Of a DNA stretch of 64,000 nt, positions 35,301-44,664 are shown piece after piece. Under the pieces are notes generated by a model that was not told the DNA's origin, did not search any database, and saw only the letters and a program-made list of their open reading frames with translations. Source of the DNA: Janthinobacterium sp. TND4EL3 (GTDB lineage: Bacteria > Pseudomonadota > Gammaproteobacteria > Burkholderiales > Burkholderiaceae_D); assembly GCF_900156175.1 (NCBI RefSeq), contig NZ_FTMV01000021.1:1-64000 (forward strand), read 5' to 3'. Within the stretch, counting starts at the first letter, position 1. The number at the start of each line of letters is the position of its first letter. The position numbers and the translations under genes are program-made.

Positions 35301-35506
35301 CGCTGGCGATCGGTTTCGGCGAGGGGTCAGAGCTACGCCAGCCCTTGGGGGTCGCCATCATCGGCGGCCTGATTGCCAGCCAGTTACTCACATTGCTGAC
35401 CACCCCGGTGGTCTATATCCTGCTCGACAAGCTGCGCACGCGCAGCGCCGACGAGCAGCAATTGAGCCGCATTCCTGGGCCAGATAACCCGAGCACACAA
35501 TCATGA
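32306..35506 (+). CDS. mdtC: RND multidrug efflux pump subunit MdtC-like
   Basis: A 1066-residue homologue of the preceding pump, starting [38 protein letters not shown] and with [13 protein letters not shown] in helix 4. The periplasmic segment around 770-860 contains an extra Ala/Thr/Ser-rich insertion ([16 protein letters not shown]), making it slightly longer than MdtB. Two different RND subunits in one operon point to a heteromeric pump. It is coupled by an ATGA overlap to the outer-membrane factor gene. Confidence 0.93.
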   Translation: [1066 protein letters not shown]

Positions 35507-36924
35507 AGCAAGTAAAACCTATTTCCTCCGCCGTCCCCGCACGCCGCCTGCTGGCCGTGGCTGCTGCCGTCCTGCTGGCCGGTTGCGCCGTCAGCCCCGC
35601 ATATGAAGTACCGTCTGCCGCCGCGCCGCAAGCGTTCAAGGAGGCGGCCGGCTGGCAGCCGGCCGCACCGGCCGACACCCTCGAACGCGGCCCTTGGTGG
35701 ACCCTGTTCGGCGACGCGCAGCTGAACCAGCTGGCCGAAGGCATCGACATCTCGAACCAGAACGTGGCCGCCGCCATCGCTTCCTACGAGCAGGCGCGCG
35801 CGCTGGTGCGCGAACAGCGCGCCTCGCTGTTCCCCACCGTGAACCTGACGGGCAGCGGCGCCCGCTCGGGCGGCGGGGGCGAGCAGCAGACGAACAACAA
35901 TTTCAAGGCCGCCATCGGCGCCTCGTGGGAGCCGGACGTGTGGGGCAAGCTGCGCGCCGGCGTGACGGGTGCGGACGCCAGCGCAGCCGCCAGCGCGGCG
36001 GACCTGGCCGCCGCCCGCCTGTCGGCGCAGGGCGAGCTGGCCACCAATTACTTTTCGCTGCGCCAGAGCGATGCGCAGATCGCGCTGCTGAACGCCACCA
36101 TAGCTGGCTACAAGCGCGTGCTCGACATCACCGGCAACCGCTTCAACTCCGGCATCGCCGCCAAGTCCGACCTGCTGCAGGCGCAGACGCAGCTGGCCAA
36201 TGCGCAGATCGACCTGTCGAGCCAGGTGCGCGCGCGCGCCCAGCTCGAACACGCGATCGCGATTTTGCTGGGCAAGGCGCCGTCCGACTTCAGCCTGGCC
36301 GTGGCGCCGTGGACCCTGACCGTGCCCGAGGTGCCGCTGGGCGTGCCCTCGACGCTGCTGCAGCGCCGTCCCGACATCGCGGCCGCCGAGCGCAGGGTGG
36401 CCGTGGCCAACGAGCAGATCGGCATCGCCCGCTCCGCGTATTACCCGAGCCTGAACCTGACGGGCTCCTACGGTTCCGGCGCCAGCAGGGTGGGCGACCT
36501 GTTCAATGCCTCATCGAGCCTGTGGTCGCTGGGCGTATCGGCCGCGCAAACCCTGTTCAACGCGGGCGCCACCACGGCCAGCGTGGACGCGGCGAGAGCC
36601 GGGCATGAGGCGGCGGTGGCGCGCTACCGCCAGACGGTACTGAGTGCCTTCGGCGCCGTGGAAGACCAGCTGTCGGCCACGCGCGCGCTGGCCGAGCAGC
36701 TGGAGCTGCGCAAGCAGGCGTCGGCCGCCGCCGACCAGGTCGAGCAGCAGATGCTGAACCGCTACAACGCGGGCCAGGTCGGCTATACGGACGTGGTGAC
36801 GGCGCAAGTGACGGCCCTGTCGGCGCGCCGCTCGCTGGTGCAGGCCCAGGCGGACCGCCAGACGACGGCCGTGGCGCTGATCCAGTCGCTGGGCGGCGGC
36901 TGGCATGCGCCGCAGGGGCAGTAG
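35503..36924 (+). CDS. Outer-membrane efflux lipoprotein (NodT/OprM-like)
   Basis: A 473-residue TolC-family channel. The N-terminal signal ends in LLAGC (lipidated Cys at about 29), and +2 is Ala, consistent with sorting to the outer membrane. Two OEP repeats (about 65-250 and 275-465) contain the paired long helices and the LLQRRPDIAAAERRVAVANEQIGIARSAYYPSL signature. With the adaptor and two pumps it completes a four-gene tripartite efflux operon. The E. coli mdtABC operon lacks its own outer-membrane gene; this one is self-contained. Confidence 0.92.
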   Translation: MKQVKPISSAVPARRLLAVAAAVLLAGCAVSPAYEVPSAAAPQAFKEAAGWQPAAPADTLERGPWWTLFGDAQLNQLAEGIDISNQNVAAAIASYEQARALVREQRASLFPTVNLTGSGARSGGGGEQQTNNNFKAAIGASWEPDVWGKLRAGVTGADASAAASAADLAAARLSAQGELATNYFSLRQSDAQIALLNATIAGYKRVLDITGNRFNSGIAAKSDLLQAQTQLANAQIDLSSQVRARAQLEHAIAILLGKAPSDFSLAVAPWTLTVPEVPLGVPSTLLQRRPDIAAAERRVAVANEQIGIARSAYYPSLNLTGSYGSGASRVGDLFNASSSLWSLGVSAAQTLFNAGATTASVDAARAGHEAAVARYRQTVLSAFGAVEDQLSATRALAEQLELRKQASAAADQVEQQMLNRYNAGQVGYTDVVTAQVTALSARRSLVQAQADRQTTAVALIQSLGGGWHAPQGQ

Positions 36925-36956
36925 GGAACAGCTTCCCCCGCCATGCGCACGGGGTG

Positions 36957-37469
36957 CTAACAGTCCGGCTGGCGCAGCGTGTGCGCCAGCGGCGCGCTGC
37001 AGCCGATGAGAATGGCGCTGCAGCGCGCATGGCCTGGCGTGGCGATGCGGTACAGCGTCCCGCCGCCGATGGCGCAGAACACGGTGTCGCCGCGCGCGCC
37101 GGCAAACCAGCCCGAGTAGTAGCCGAAGGCGGCGATGCCGTTTTTCCTGAACGTGATGCCGCTTTGCCCCACCGTGTCGAGCGCTGCGCCGGTCCACGCT
37201 TGCGCATCGATGCGGATGGTGTAGAAGCTGTGCCGGATGATGACGTCCCTGTCGCCGAACGTGACCGAGCGCCGCATGGCGATGGCGCCGAAGATGGCGA
37301 GCATCAGCATGGCGCACAGACCGAGAATGCCAGCGGCCAAGGCTCCCGTGTCGCCCGGTTTTGCCGGCACGATGGCGCCCAGCATGGCGGCCAGTGCGAG
37401 CGGGCCGAACAGCAGCAGTGCCAGTGCGGCCACGCGGCCGGCCGCCAGGGGTAACTGTTCCGTACGCAT
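36957..37469 (-). CDS. Two-helix membrane protein, possible bacterial PH-like domain
   Basis: A 170-residue protein with two membrane helices (about 12-34 and 42-64), then a soluble part beginning RRSVTFGDRDVIIRHSFYTIRI. This helix-helix-beta layout resembles bacterial PH-domain membrane proteins (YdbS/DUF304-like), but the match is weak. No catalytic motif is seen. It converges with the efflux operon. Confidence 0.65.
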   Translation of the reverse strand: MRTEQLPLAAGRVAALALLLFGPLALAAMLGAIVPAKPGDTGALAAGILGLCAMLMLAIFGAIAMRRSVTFGDRDVIIRHSFYTIRIDAQAWTGAALDTVGQSGITFRKNGIAAFGYYSGWFAGARGDTVFCAIGGGTLYRIATPGHARCSAILIGCSAPLAHTLRQPDC

Positions 37470-37655
37470 GCCGCACTCCCTTGTATGTCAGATAATCAAG
37501 CTTGCCATTTTCATTTCTATTGTCTATTTTGACAAGTCTTGTTTCGTCCCGCGGAGCAGTTCAAATTCGCGTTTTTCCGCGCATCTTGGGTGCTAGAATG
37601 CAAGATTATCAATTGCCAGCCTGCCGGTCTTGCCGTGGCTGCTTTCTTGCAGACG

Positions 37656-40238
37656 ATGACACGCAACAAACACAGTAAAATGCCCGTGCCCGACGTGGCC
37701 ACCATCGTCTTTCCCGTGGTGGCCATCGGCGCCTCGGCCGGCGGACTCGACCCTATCGTCGCCTTCCTCGCCAATGTGCCGCAGGAAAGCGGCATCGCCT
37801 TTGTGGTGATCCAGCACCTTGATCCCACGCAAAAAGCCATGCTGCCGGAATTGCTGCAGCGCGCCACCAGCATTCCCGTGACGGAAATCACGCACCAGGC
37901 GGAATTGCGCCCCAACCATATCTACGTGATCCCGTCGAATGCGGACCTGACCCTGTCCAGGGGCCGTTTCGTGCTCAGCGAGCCGGTACAGCTGCGTGGC
38001 CACCGCCTGCCCATCAATATGTTTTTCGAAAGCCTGGCGAACGAGCTGGGCGAACTGGCCGTGGGCGTGATCTTTTCCGGCATGGGCAGCGACGGCACGC
38101 GCGGCTTGCAGGCGATCAAGCAGGCGGGCGGGCTGACCCTGGCCCAGCATCCGGATACGGCCAAGTTCGACATGATGCCGCAAAGCGCGATTTCCGCCGA
38201 GGTCGTGGATCTCGTCGATTTTCCCGACAAGATGCCGGACAAGATCATCAGCTATCTGTTCCGCAGCAGTTTCCTCAGCTTGCCGGGCCATGAACCGAAC
38301 GGCCGCAATTCCCTGCAGGAAATCGTCGCCTTGCTGTCCGAGCACACGGGCAACAGTTTTACCGATTACAAGATCAACACGGTGCTGCGCCGCATCGAGC
38401 GGCGCATGAGCTTGTACCAAATGACGTCGATGGAAGAGTACGTTCCCTACCTGCGCGACAATCCGGCGGAAATCGACTTGCTGTTCAAGGAATTGCTGAT
38501 CGGCGTGACGAGCTTTTTCCGCGACCAGAAGGTATGGGAATACCTGAAGATGGTGGTCTTGCCGCAAATGCTGGCGGCCCACCCGGACGGGCGCGCCTTC
38601 AAGGCGTGGATACCGGCCTGCTCCACGGGCGAGGAAGCGTATTCGCTGGCCATGGTGTTCCATGAAGTGGTGGCCAGCATCAACCCGCCGCAGAAGTACA
38701 GCCTGCAGATCTTCGCCACCGACCTGTCGGCCGACGCCATCGATCGCGCGCGCCAGGGGCGCTTTCCGCACAGCATCATCAGCGACGTGTCCGCCGAACG
38801 GCTGGAGCGATTCTTTGTCAATGACAAGAACGGCTATCACGTGAAGAAAGAGATCCGCAACACGATCATCTTCGCCCAGCAAAACATCATTTCGGACCCG
38901 CCGTTTACCAAGCTCGACATCTTGTGCTGCCGCAACCTGTTGATCTATCTCAATGCCAAGCTGCAGCAGCGCCTGATTCCCCTGTTTCATTACGCCTTGA
39001 ACCGCGATGGGATTTTACTGCTGGGCAGCGCCGATACGCCCGGTCACTTTTCCGAGCTGTTTTCGCCGCTGACGACGTCGACCCGGCTGTACCGCCGCCT
39101 CGACAACCTGGCGCGTCAGCGCCTGCCCACGTATTTTCCCACCAAGGTTTCGTTGGCATCCCCCCCCACACCTAGCGACACGAGAGAAGTCAGCATGACC
39201 GGAAAGATTCAATCCCATGTCGAGCAATTATTGCTCCAGAAATATTCACCGGCCGCCGCGCTGCTGAACCAGGATGGGGACATCCTGTATATCAACGGCC
39301 GCACGGGCGCCTTCCTGGAGCCGGCGGCCGGCAAGGCCAACTGGAATATCCACGCCATGGCGCGCGAAGGCTTGCGCTACGAGCTGGCCGGCCTCATCAA
39401 GCAGGCGCTGCAGAGCGAAAGCGTGGTGCGGCTGAAGGGGCTGGTGGTCAAGGATCATACGGGGCAGTCGCTGGGCGTGGACTTGAGCGCCGAGGCACTG
39501 AGCCAGCCGGAATCGCTGCGCGGCATGGTCTTCGTCACGTTTTCCAGCGTGCCGCTGGTGGCCGAGGCGCGGCGCGGCCGCTCGCCCAATCCCAAGGTGC
39601 TGGAACTGGAGCAGCAGCTGGCCCAGGCGCGCAATGAAATCCAGGCCGTGCGCGACGAGATGCAGACCTCGCGCGAAGAACTGAAATCGGCCAATGAAGA
39701 ATTGCAGTCGACCAATGAAGAACTGCAATCGACGAACGAGGAACTGACCACGTCGAAGGAAGAGATGCAGTCGCTCAATGAAGAGTTGTACACGGTCAAT
39801 GCCGAGCTGCAATCGAAGGTCGATGATTTGTCGCTGGTCAATAGCGACATGAAGAATCTGCTCAATAGTACGGATATCGCCACCATCTTCCTCGACAGCG
39901 ACTTGCGCATCCGCCGCTTCACGGCGCCGGCCACGCAGATCTACAAGCTGATCCAGACGGACTTGCGCCGCCCGCTCAGCGACATCGTCAACGACCTCGA
40001 TTATCCGGGCCTGGAAGACGATGCGCTGGAAGTCATCCGCAGCCTCGTGTTTTGCGAGCGCCAGGTGCCGACCAAGAACGGGCGCTGGTACAACGTGCGC
40101 ATCATGCCCTACCGCACGATTGAAAACGTGATCGACGGCGTGGTGGTGACCTTCATCAACATCACGGAGTCGAAGCTGCTGGAAGCCCAGCTGCGGCAGA
40201 TGCAGAATGACGGGGCGAGCGGAGACGGCGCGGCATGA
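37656..40238 (+). CDS. CheB-CheR fusion with coiled coil and PAS domain
   Basis: An 860-residue soluble signalling protein. Residues 15-200 form a CheB methylesterase-type domain with Ser27 (GASAGG), His54 (VIQHLD) and Asp in GMGSDGTRG, but no receiver domain. CheR methyltransferase follows (about 220-490), with FKELLIGVTSFFRD, PACSTGEEAYSLAM and LCCRNLLIYL. A heptad-rich coiled coil (NEELQSTNEELQSTNEEL) around 670-730 leads to a C-terminal PAS domain. These fusions are often tied to stress or biofilm signalling and not to chemotaxis. The start is uncertain (37656 or 37680). It is coupled (ATGA) to a histidine kinase. Confidence 0.9.
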   Translation: MTRNKHSKMPVPDVATIVFPVVAIGASAGGLDPIVAFLANVPQESGIAFVVIQHLDPTQKAMLPELLQRATSIPVTEITHQAELRPNHIYVIPSNADLTLSRGRFVLSEPVQLRGHRLPINMFFESLANELGELAVGVIFSGMGSDGTRGLQAIKQAGGLTLAQHPDTAKFDMMPQSAISAEVVDLVDFPDKMPDKIISYLFRSSFLSLPGHEPNGRNSLQEIVALLSEHTGNSFTDYKINTVLRRIERRMSLYQMTSMEEYVPYLRDNPAEIDLLFKELLIGVTSFFRDQKVWEYLKMVVLPQMLAAHPDGRAFKAWIPACSTGEEAYSLAMVFHEVVASINPPQKYSLQIFATDLSADAIDRARQGRFPHSIISDVSAERLERFFVNDKNGYHVKKEIRNTIIFAQQNIISDPPFTKLDILCCRNLLIYLNAKLQQRLIPLFHYALNRDGILLLGSADTPGHFSELFSPLTTSTRLYRRLDNLARQRLPTYFPTKVSLASPPTPSDTREVSMTGKIQSHVEQLLLQKYSPAAALLNQDGDILYINGRTGAFLEPAAGKANWNIHAMAREGLRYELAGLIKQALQSESVVRLKGLVVKDHTGQSLGVDLSAEALSQPESLRGMVFVTFSSVPLVAEARRGRSPNPKVLELEQQLAQARNEIQAVRDEMQTSREELKSANEELQSTNEELQSTNEELTTSKEEMQSLNEELYTVNAELQSKVDDLSLVNSDMKNLLNSTDIATIFLDSDLRIRRFTAPATQIYKLIQTDLRRPLSDIVNDLDYPGLEDDALEVIRSLVFCERQVPTKNGRWYNVRIMPYRTIENVIDGVVVTFINITESKLLEAQLRQMQNDGASGDGAA

Positions 40239-42379
40239 ACGAGCCATTCGACGGCGGCGTGCCGGCCCGGCTGAGGGAGCAGGCCGAGCAATTGGCGGCG
40301 GAGCAGCGTCAGCCGGTGCCGCCGCTGTCGAATGAAGAGCTGATGCGGCAGATGCATGAGCTGCAGGTCAGCCAGATCGAGCTGGAGATGCAAAGCGCCG
40401 CGCTGGCCGAGCTGGAGCAGCTGAAAAATGAATTTGAAAGCAGCCGCGACCGTTATGCGCAGCTGTACGAACAGGCGCCCGTCAGCTATTTTTCGCTGGC
40501 GCGCGAAGGCGTCATCACGCGCGCCAACGAGGCTGCCTGCGGCTTGCTGCGGCGCGAGAAGAGCCGCCTGCTGGGACGGCGCTTCGAGCAGTTCATCGCG
40601 CCCCAGGCGCAGGGCGGCTTCCGCCGCTTCCTCGACGCCGTCTTCGCCAGCGGCGCGCGCCAGGTGCTCGAAGCGCAACTGTTCGAGGGTGAGGCGGGCC
40701 GCACGGGCGGCATGGTGCGCATCGAGGCCAACTACGATGCGGACAGCGCCACGGCGCGCATGCTGGTCACGGACCTGGGCGACGAACTGGCGCGCGAATC
40801 GGCCTTGCGGCGCGCCTTCGTCATCCTCGACACCATCCGCGAAGGCGTGCTGGTGACCGACAGCGGCAACCGCATCATTTCCGTCAATCCCGCCTTTACC
40901 GCCATCACCGGCTACCAGGCGGAAGAGGCCATCGGCCGCGACCCTGCCTTCCTCGGCGGCGGCACGCATTTGCCGCAGTTTTATGAAGCCATGTGGCGCA
41001 GCCTGCACCAGGACGGCAGCTGGTATGGCGAGCTGGTGAACCGGCGCAAGAATGGCGAGCGCTTCGTCGAATCGCTGTCGATCACGCCCATGCGGGCGCC
41101 GGATGGCGCCATCAGCCATTTTGTCGGCGTGTTTTCCGACATCACGGAGCGCAAGCTGGCCGAGGCGGCCCTGCGCGAGCTGCACCGCGAGCTGGACCAG
41201 CGGGTCATCGACCGCACGGCCGAATTGCTGCGGGCTAACGAGCACCTGCAGCTGGAAGTGCAGCAGCGCGAGCGGGCGCAGGAAGCGCTGCGCGACGCCG
41301 AGCGCTTCTTCCACGCCACCATCGACTCGCTGACGGACCGGGTGCTGGTGCTGGACCAGGCTGGCTGCCTCGTGCACGCCAACCAGGCTTGCCTGGCCTT
41401 CGTCGGGCAAATCGCGCAGCCGCTGCAGTACCTGGAATTTTGCGAAACGGACGCGCGCTGGCAGCGCGGCGCCGGACGCGAGCTGGCCGCCGGCATCCGC
41501 GCCGTCATTGCCGGCAGGGCCGATGCGTTTGCGCTGGAATACGAATTTGCCACGCGCTCGGGCCCGCGCTGGTCGCAGGCCCGGGTCAGCCGCTTCCTCG
41601 GCGAAGGGCCGCTGCGCGTGGTGGTGGCGCATACGGACATCACGGAACGCATGCTGATGGACGGCGCGCTGCGCCAGTCGCACGCCCAGCTGCGCCAGCT
41701 GGCGCTGCACCTGGAAACGGCCAAGGAAGACGAGCGCAAGCGCATTTCGCGCGATATCCACGATGAGCTGGGGCAAAACCTGCTGGCGCTGCGCATCGAT
41801 ATTTCCATGCTCAGCGCGCGCACGGAAGGCTCGCATCCGCGCCTGCACCGCCGGGTCGGTGCCGTGCTCAGCAATGTCGACACCACCATCAAGAGCGTGC
41901 GCGGCATCATGAACGAATTGCGTCCGATGGCGCTGGACCTGGGCTTGCAGGCCGCCATCGAGTGGCAGGTGGGCGACTTCCGCAAGCGCAGCGGCGTCGC
42001 CTGCCGCCTGCTGATACGCGACGAGGCGCTGTTTGCCGCCATCGCCAGCCAGGTCGAGATCGTGCTGTTCCGCATCGTGCAGGAAGCGTTGAGCAATGTC
42101 ATGCGCCACGCCCAGGCCAGCGAGGTCGAGATCGAGCTCAGTTCGGACGCCTGCGCCGTGTACCTGGCCATCAGCGACGACGGCGTCGGCATTACGCCGC
42201 AGCAACAGCGCAAGAAACAGTGTTTTGGCCTGATCGGCATCGCCGAACGCGTGACGGCGCTGGGCGGGCAGTTCGAGGTGGGCTTGCCGGCGTCTGGCGC
42301 CGGTTGCCGGCTGGCCCTGCACATTCCCCTGCAGGGGCGGGGCGGCCGGGCGCCCGATGCGGAAATTTCAATGCGTTAA
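40235..42379 (+). CDS. Soluble multi-PAS sensor kinase, HisKA_3 (NarL-partner) type
   Basis: A 714-residue kinase with no membrane helix. The N-terminal coiled coil repeats NEELMRQMHELQVSQIELEMQ. PAS domains lie at about 75-185, 195-315 and 350-465, the second with ITGYQAEEAIGRDP. The dimerisation domain has the HPK7 motif RKRISRDIHDELGQNLLALR, followed by a HATPase_c domain (EALSNVMRHAQ, DDGVGI, FGLIGIAERV). Such kinases pair with NarL/FixJ regulators; none is in the window. Overlap with the CheB-CheR gene implies joint function. Confidence 0.9.
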   Translation: MNEPFDGGVPARLREQAEQLAAEQRQPVPPLSNEELMRQMHELQVSQIELEMQSAALAELEQLKNEFESSRDRYAQLYEQAPVSYFSLAREGVITRANEAACGLLRREKSRLLGRRFEQFIAPQAQGGFRRFLDAVFASGARQVLEAQLFEGEAGRTGGMVRIEANYDADSATARMLVTDLGDELARESALRRAFVILDTIREGVLVTDSGNRIISVNPAFTAITGYQAEEAIGRDPAFLGGGTHLPQFYEAMWRSLHQDGSWYGELVNRRKNGERFVESLSITPMRAPDGAISHFVGVFSDITERKLAEAALRELHRELDQRVIDRTAELLRANEHLQLEVQQRERAQEALRDAERFFHATIDSLTDRVLVLDQAGCLVHANQACLAFVGQIAQPLQYLEFCETDARWQRGAGRELAAGIRAVIAGRADAFALEYEFATRSGPRWSQARVSRFLGEGPLRVVVAHTDITERMLMDGALRQSHAQLRQLALHLETAKEDERKRISRDIHDELGQNLLALRIDISMLSARTEGSHPRLHRRVGAVLSNVDTTIKSVRGIMNELRPMALDLGLQAAIEWQVGDFRKRSGVACRLLIRDEALFAAIASQVEIVLFRIVQEALSNVMRHAQASEVEIELSSDACAVYLAISDDGVGITPQQQRKKQCFGLIGIAERVTALGGQFEVGLPASGAGCRLALHIPLQGRGGRAPDAEISMR

Positions 42380-42445
42380 TTTTTTGCCGACCCGGCCCCC
42401 TTGGACAGGCTATACTTTCGCCTGCTTTTTATGGAGGAGCATATC

Positions 42446-44593
42446 TTGTTCAAGACAATCGTTTTACCAGTCGCCTTGATGGGCGCGTTCGCCGGCGCAC
42501 ACGCCGACGAAGGGCAGTGGCAACCACACCAGCTGCCACAGCTGAAAGCCGAACTCAAACGGGTCGGCATCGATATTCCTGCTGAAAAACTGGCCGACCT
42601 GAGCAAGCACCCGATGAGCGCCATCGTGTCGCTGGGCGGTTGCTCGGCCGCCTTCGTCTCCGACGCGGGCCTGGTGGTGACGAACCACCATTGCGCGTAC
42701 GGCGCCATCCAGCGCAATTCCACGCCGGAACACAATTACATCACCAACGGCTTCCTGGCCAAGACGCGCGCTAGCGAGCTTCCGGGCGGTCCGAACAGCC
42801 TCGTGTACGTGACGGACAAGGTGGAGAACGTCAGCGAGCGCGTGCTGAAGGGCTTGACGGCCGACATGAGCGGCCGCGCCCGCCACGAAGCCGTGGAAAA
42901 GCGCATCAAGGACCTGATCGCCGAATGCGAGACGGACAAGATGTACCGCTGCTCCGTGCCTGCCTTCCACCGCGGCCTCGAGTACTACCGCATCCGCCAG
43001 ATGATGATACGCGACGTGCGCCTCGTGTACGCGCCGTCGGACAAGATCGGCAATTTCGGCGGCGACACCGACAACTATGAATGGCCGCGCCACACGGGCG
43101 ATTACTCGTTCCTGCGCGCCTACGTGGGCAAGGATGGCCGTCCGGCCGACCCGTCGCCCGACAACGTGCCGTACAAGTCGAAGGACTTCCTGGTGGTCTC
43201 GGCCGAAGGCTTGAAGGCCGGCGACGGCATCTTGCTGGCGGGCTACCCCGGCCGCACCAGCCGCTACAAGCTGCCGGCGGAAATCCGCTTTGCGCGCGAT
43301 ACGGCCTTCCCCCTGAAGGTATCCGAACTGCAAGCCGACCTGGCCGTGATGGCCGACGCGACGCAGGGCGACGCCGCCTCCGCCGTGCGCTATGCCAGCG
43401 TGGTGAAAAGCATCAACAACGTGCTGAAGAAAACCCAGGGCTTGCTCGACGGTTTCGCGCGCAAGGACATCGCCGCCATCAAGGACGTGCAGGACGCCGA
43501 ATTCCGTGCCTGGTACGCGAAGCAGCCGAACGTGTCGGCGACCCTGCTGGCCGAACTGGACGCGGCGATCGCCAGCGACATGGCCTTGAGCGAAGAAGAG
43601 TTCGCCTGGTCGGTGGCCACCAACAGCGACCTGCTGAAAAGCGCGCGCACCATCTACCGTTTGTCGCTGGAGCGCCAGAAAGCCGATGCCGAGCGCGAAT
43701 CGGGCTTCCAGCAGCGCGACCTGGCCTTCATCAAGGCCCGCCTGGCTCGCCTGGAGCAGTCCTACGTCAACAAGGTCGACCAGGCGCGTTTTGAAGCCGG
43801 CCTGAAGCGCTACGCCCAGCTGGCGGCGAAGAGCCATCCGCAAGGACTGGACGCACTGCTGCCGGCGCCAGGCGCCGTGGCGGCCCTGTACCAGCAGACG
43901 CAGCTGGCTGACACGGCCAAGCGCCTGGCCTGGCTGGACAAGGACCAGGCCGCCGTGACCCGCTCCGACGACGCCTTCATGCAACTGGCCGTCAAGCTGC
44001 AGCCGGTGGAACAGGCGCTGGAAGAGCGCCGCAAGGAAATCGACGGCAACCTGGAACGCGTGATTCCGCAATACATGCAAGCCGTGATTGCCTGGAAGAA
44101 AACACAAGGCAAGCCGGTGTATCCTGACGCCAACTCGACCCTGCGCGTCACCTACGGCACGGTCTCGCCGTACTCGCCGCGCGACGGCATTACCAAGGGA
44201 CCGTTTACAACCGTGGAAGGCATCGTCGAGAAAGTCACGGGCAAGGCCCCGTTCGAAGCGCCGCAAGGCTTGATCGACGCCGTCAAGCAAAAACGCTACG
44301 GCCAGTTCCGCGACCCGGCGCTGGGCACGGTTCCCGTCAACTTCCTCACCAGCGCCGACACCACGGGCGGCAATTCCGGCTCGGCCGTGATGAACAAGCG
44401 CGGCGAGCTGATCGGCCTGAACTTCGATTCCACGTATGAATCGATCACCAAGGACTGGTACTTCGACACGGCCATCACGCGCGCCATCCACCTCGACATC
44501 CGCTACATGCTGTGGGTGATGAAGGAAGTGGACCACGCGGATAACCTGCTGCAGGAAATGACGATCAAGTATCCGAAAGCTGCCAAGAAGTAA
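42446..44593 (+). CDS. S46-family dipeptidyl-peptidase-like serine protease, exported
   Basis: A protein of 715 residues with a signal peptide (FKTIVLPVALMGAFAGAHA/DEG). The S46 triad regions are present: TNHHCAYGA, GGDTDNYEWPRHTGDY and GGNSGSAVMN. The GLNFDSTYES segment places Ser at the position that is Gly in DPP7 and Arg in DPP11, so P1 preference is open. S46 enzymes cut dipeptides from N-termini in the periplasm. The start is probably TTG at 42446, because GGAGGAG lies 7-8 bases upstream; the ATG at 42431 lies before that site and would have no ribosome site of its own. A strong terminator follows. Confidence 0.9.
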   Translation: MFKTIVLPVALMGAFAGAHADEGQWQPHQLPQLKAELKRVGIDIPAEKLADLSKHPMSAIVSLGGCSAAFVSDAGLVVTNHHCAYGAIQRNSTPEHNYITNGFLAKTRASELPGGPNSLVYVTDKVENVSERVLKGLTADMSGRARHEAVEKRIKDLIAECETDKMYRCSVPAFHRGLEYYRIRQMMIRDVRLVYAPSDKIGNFGGDTDNYEWPRHTGDYSFLRAYVGKDGRPADPSPDNVPYKSKDFLVVSAEGLKAGDGILLAGYPGRTSRYKLPAEIRFARDTAFPLKVSELQADLAVMADATQGDAASAVRYASVVKSINNVLKKTQGLLDGFARKDIAAIKDVQDAEFRAWYAKQPNVSATLLAELDAAIASDMALSEEEFAWSVATNSDLLKSARTIYRLSLERQKADAERESGFQQRDLAFIKARLARLEQSYVNKVDQARFEAGLKRYAQLAAKSHPQGLDALLPAPGAVAALYQQTQLADTAKRLAWLDKDQAAVTRSDDAFMQLAVKLQPVEQALEERRKEIDGNLERVIPQYMQAVIAWKKTQGKPVYPDANSTLRVTYGTVSPYSPRDGITKGPFTTVEGIVEKVTGKAPFEAPQGLIDAVKQKRYGQFRDPALGTVPVNFLTSADTTGGNSGSAVMNKRGELIGLNFDSTYESITKDWYFDTAITRAIHLDIRYMLWVMKEVDHADNLLQEMTIKYPKAAKK

Positions 44594-44625
44594 GCTTCAG
44601 TTTTAACTTCAGCTTGCCCCAGCGC

Positions 44626-44664
44626 AAAGCCGCATCCGCCCCAGGGCCGATGCGGCTTTTTTGC
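44626..44664 (+). terminator. Rho-independent terminator after the S46 protease gene
   Basis: AAAGCCGCATC, a 12-base loop and GATGCGGCTTTTTT: an 11-bp stem with a six-T tail, about 33 bases after the stop codon. One of the clearest terminators in the window; it separates the T6SS module from upstream genes. Confidence 0.88.
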
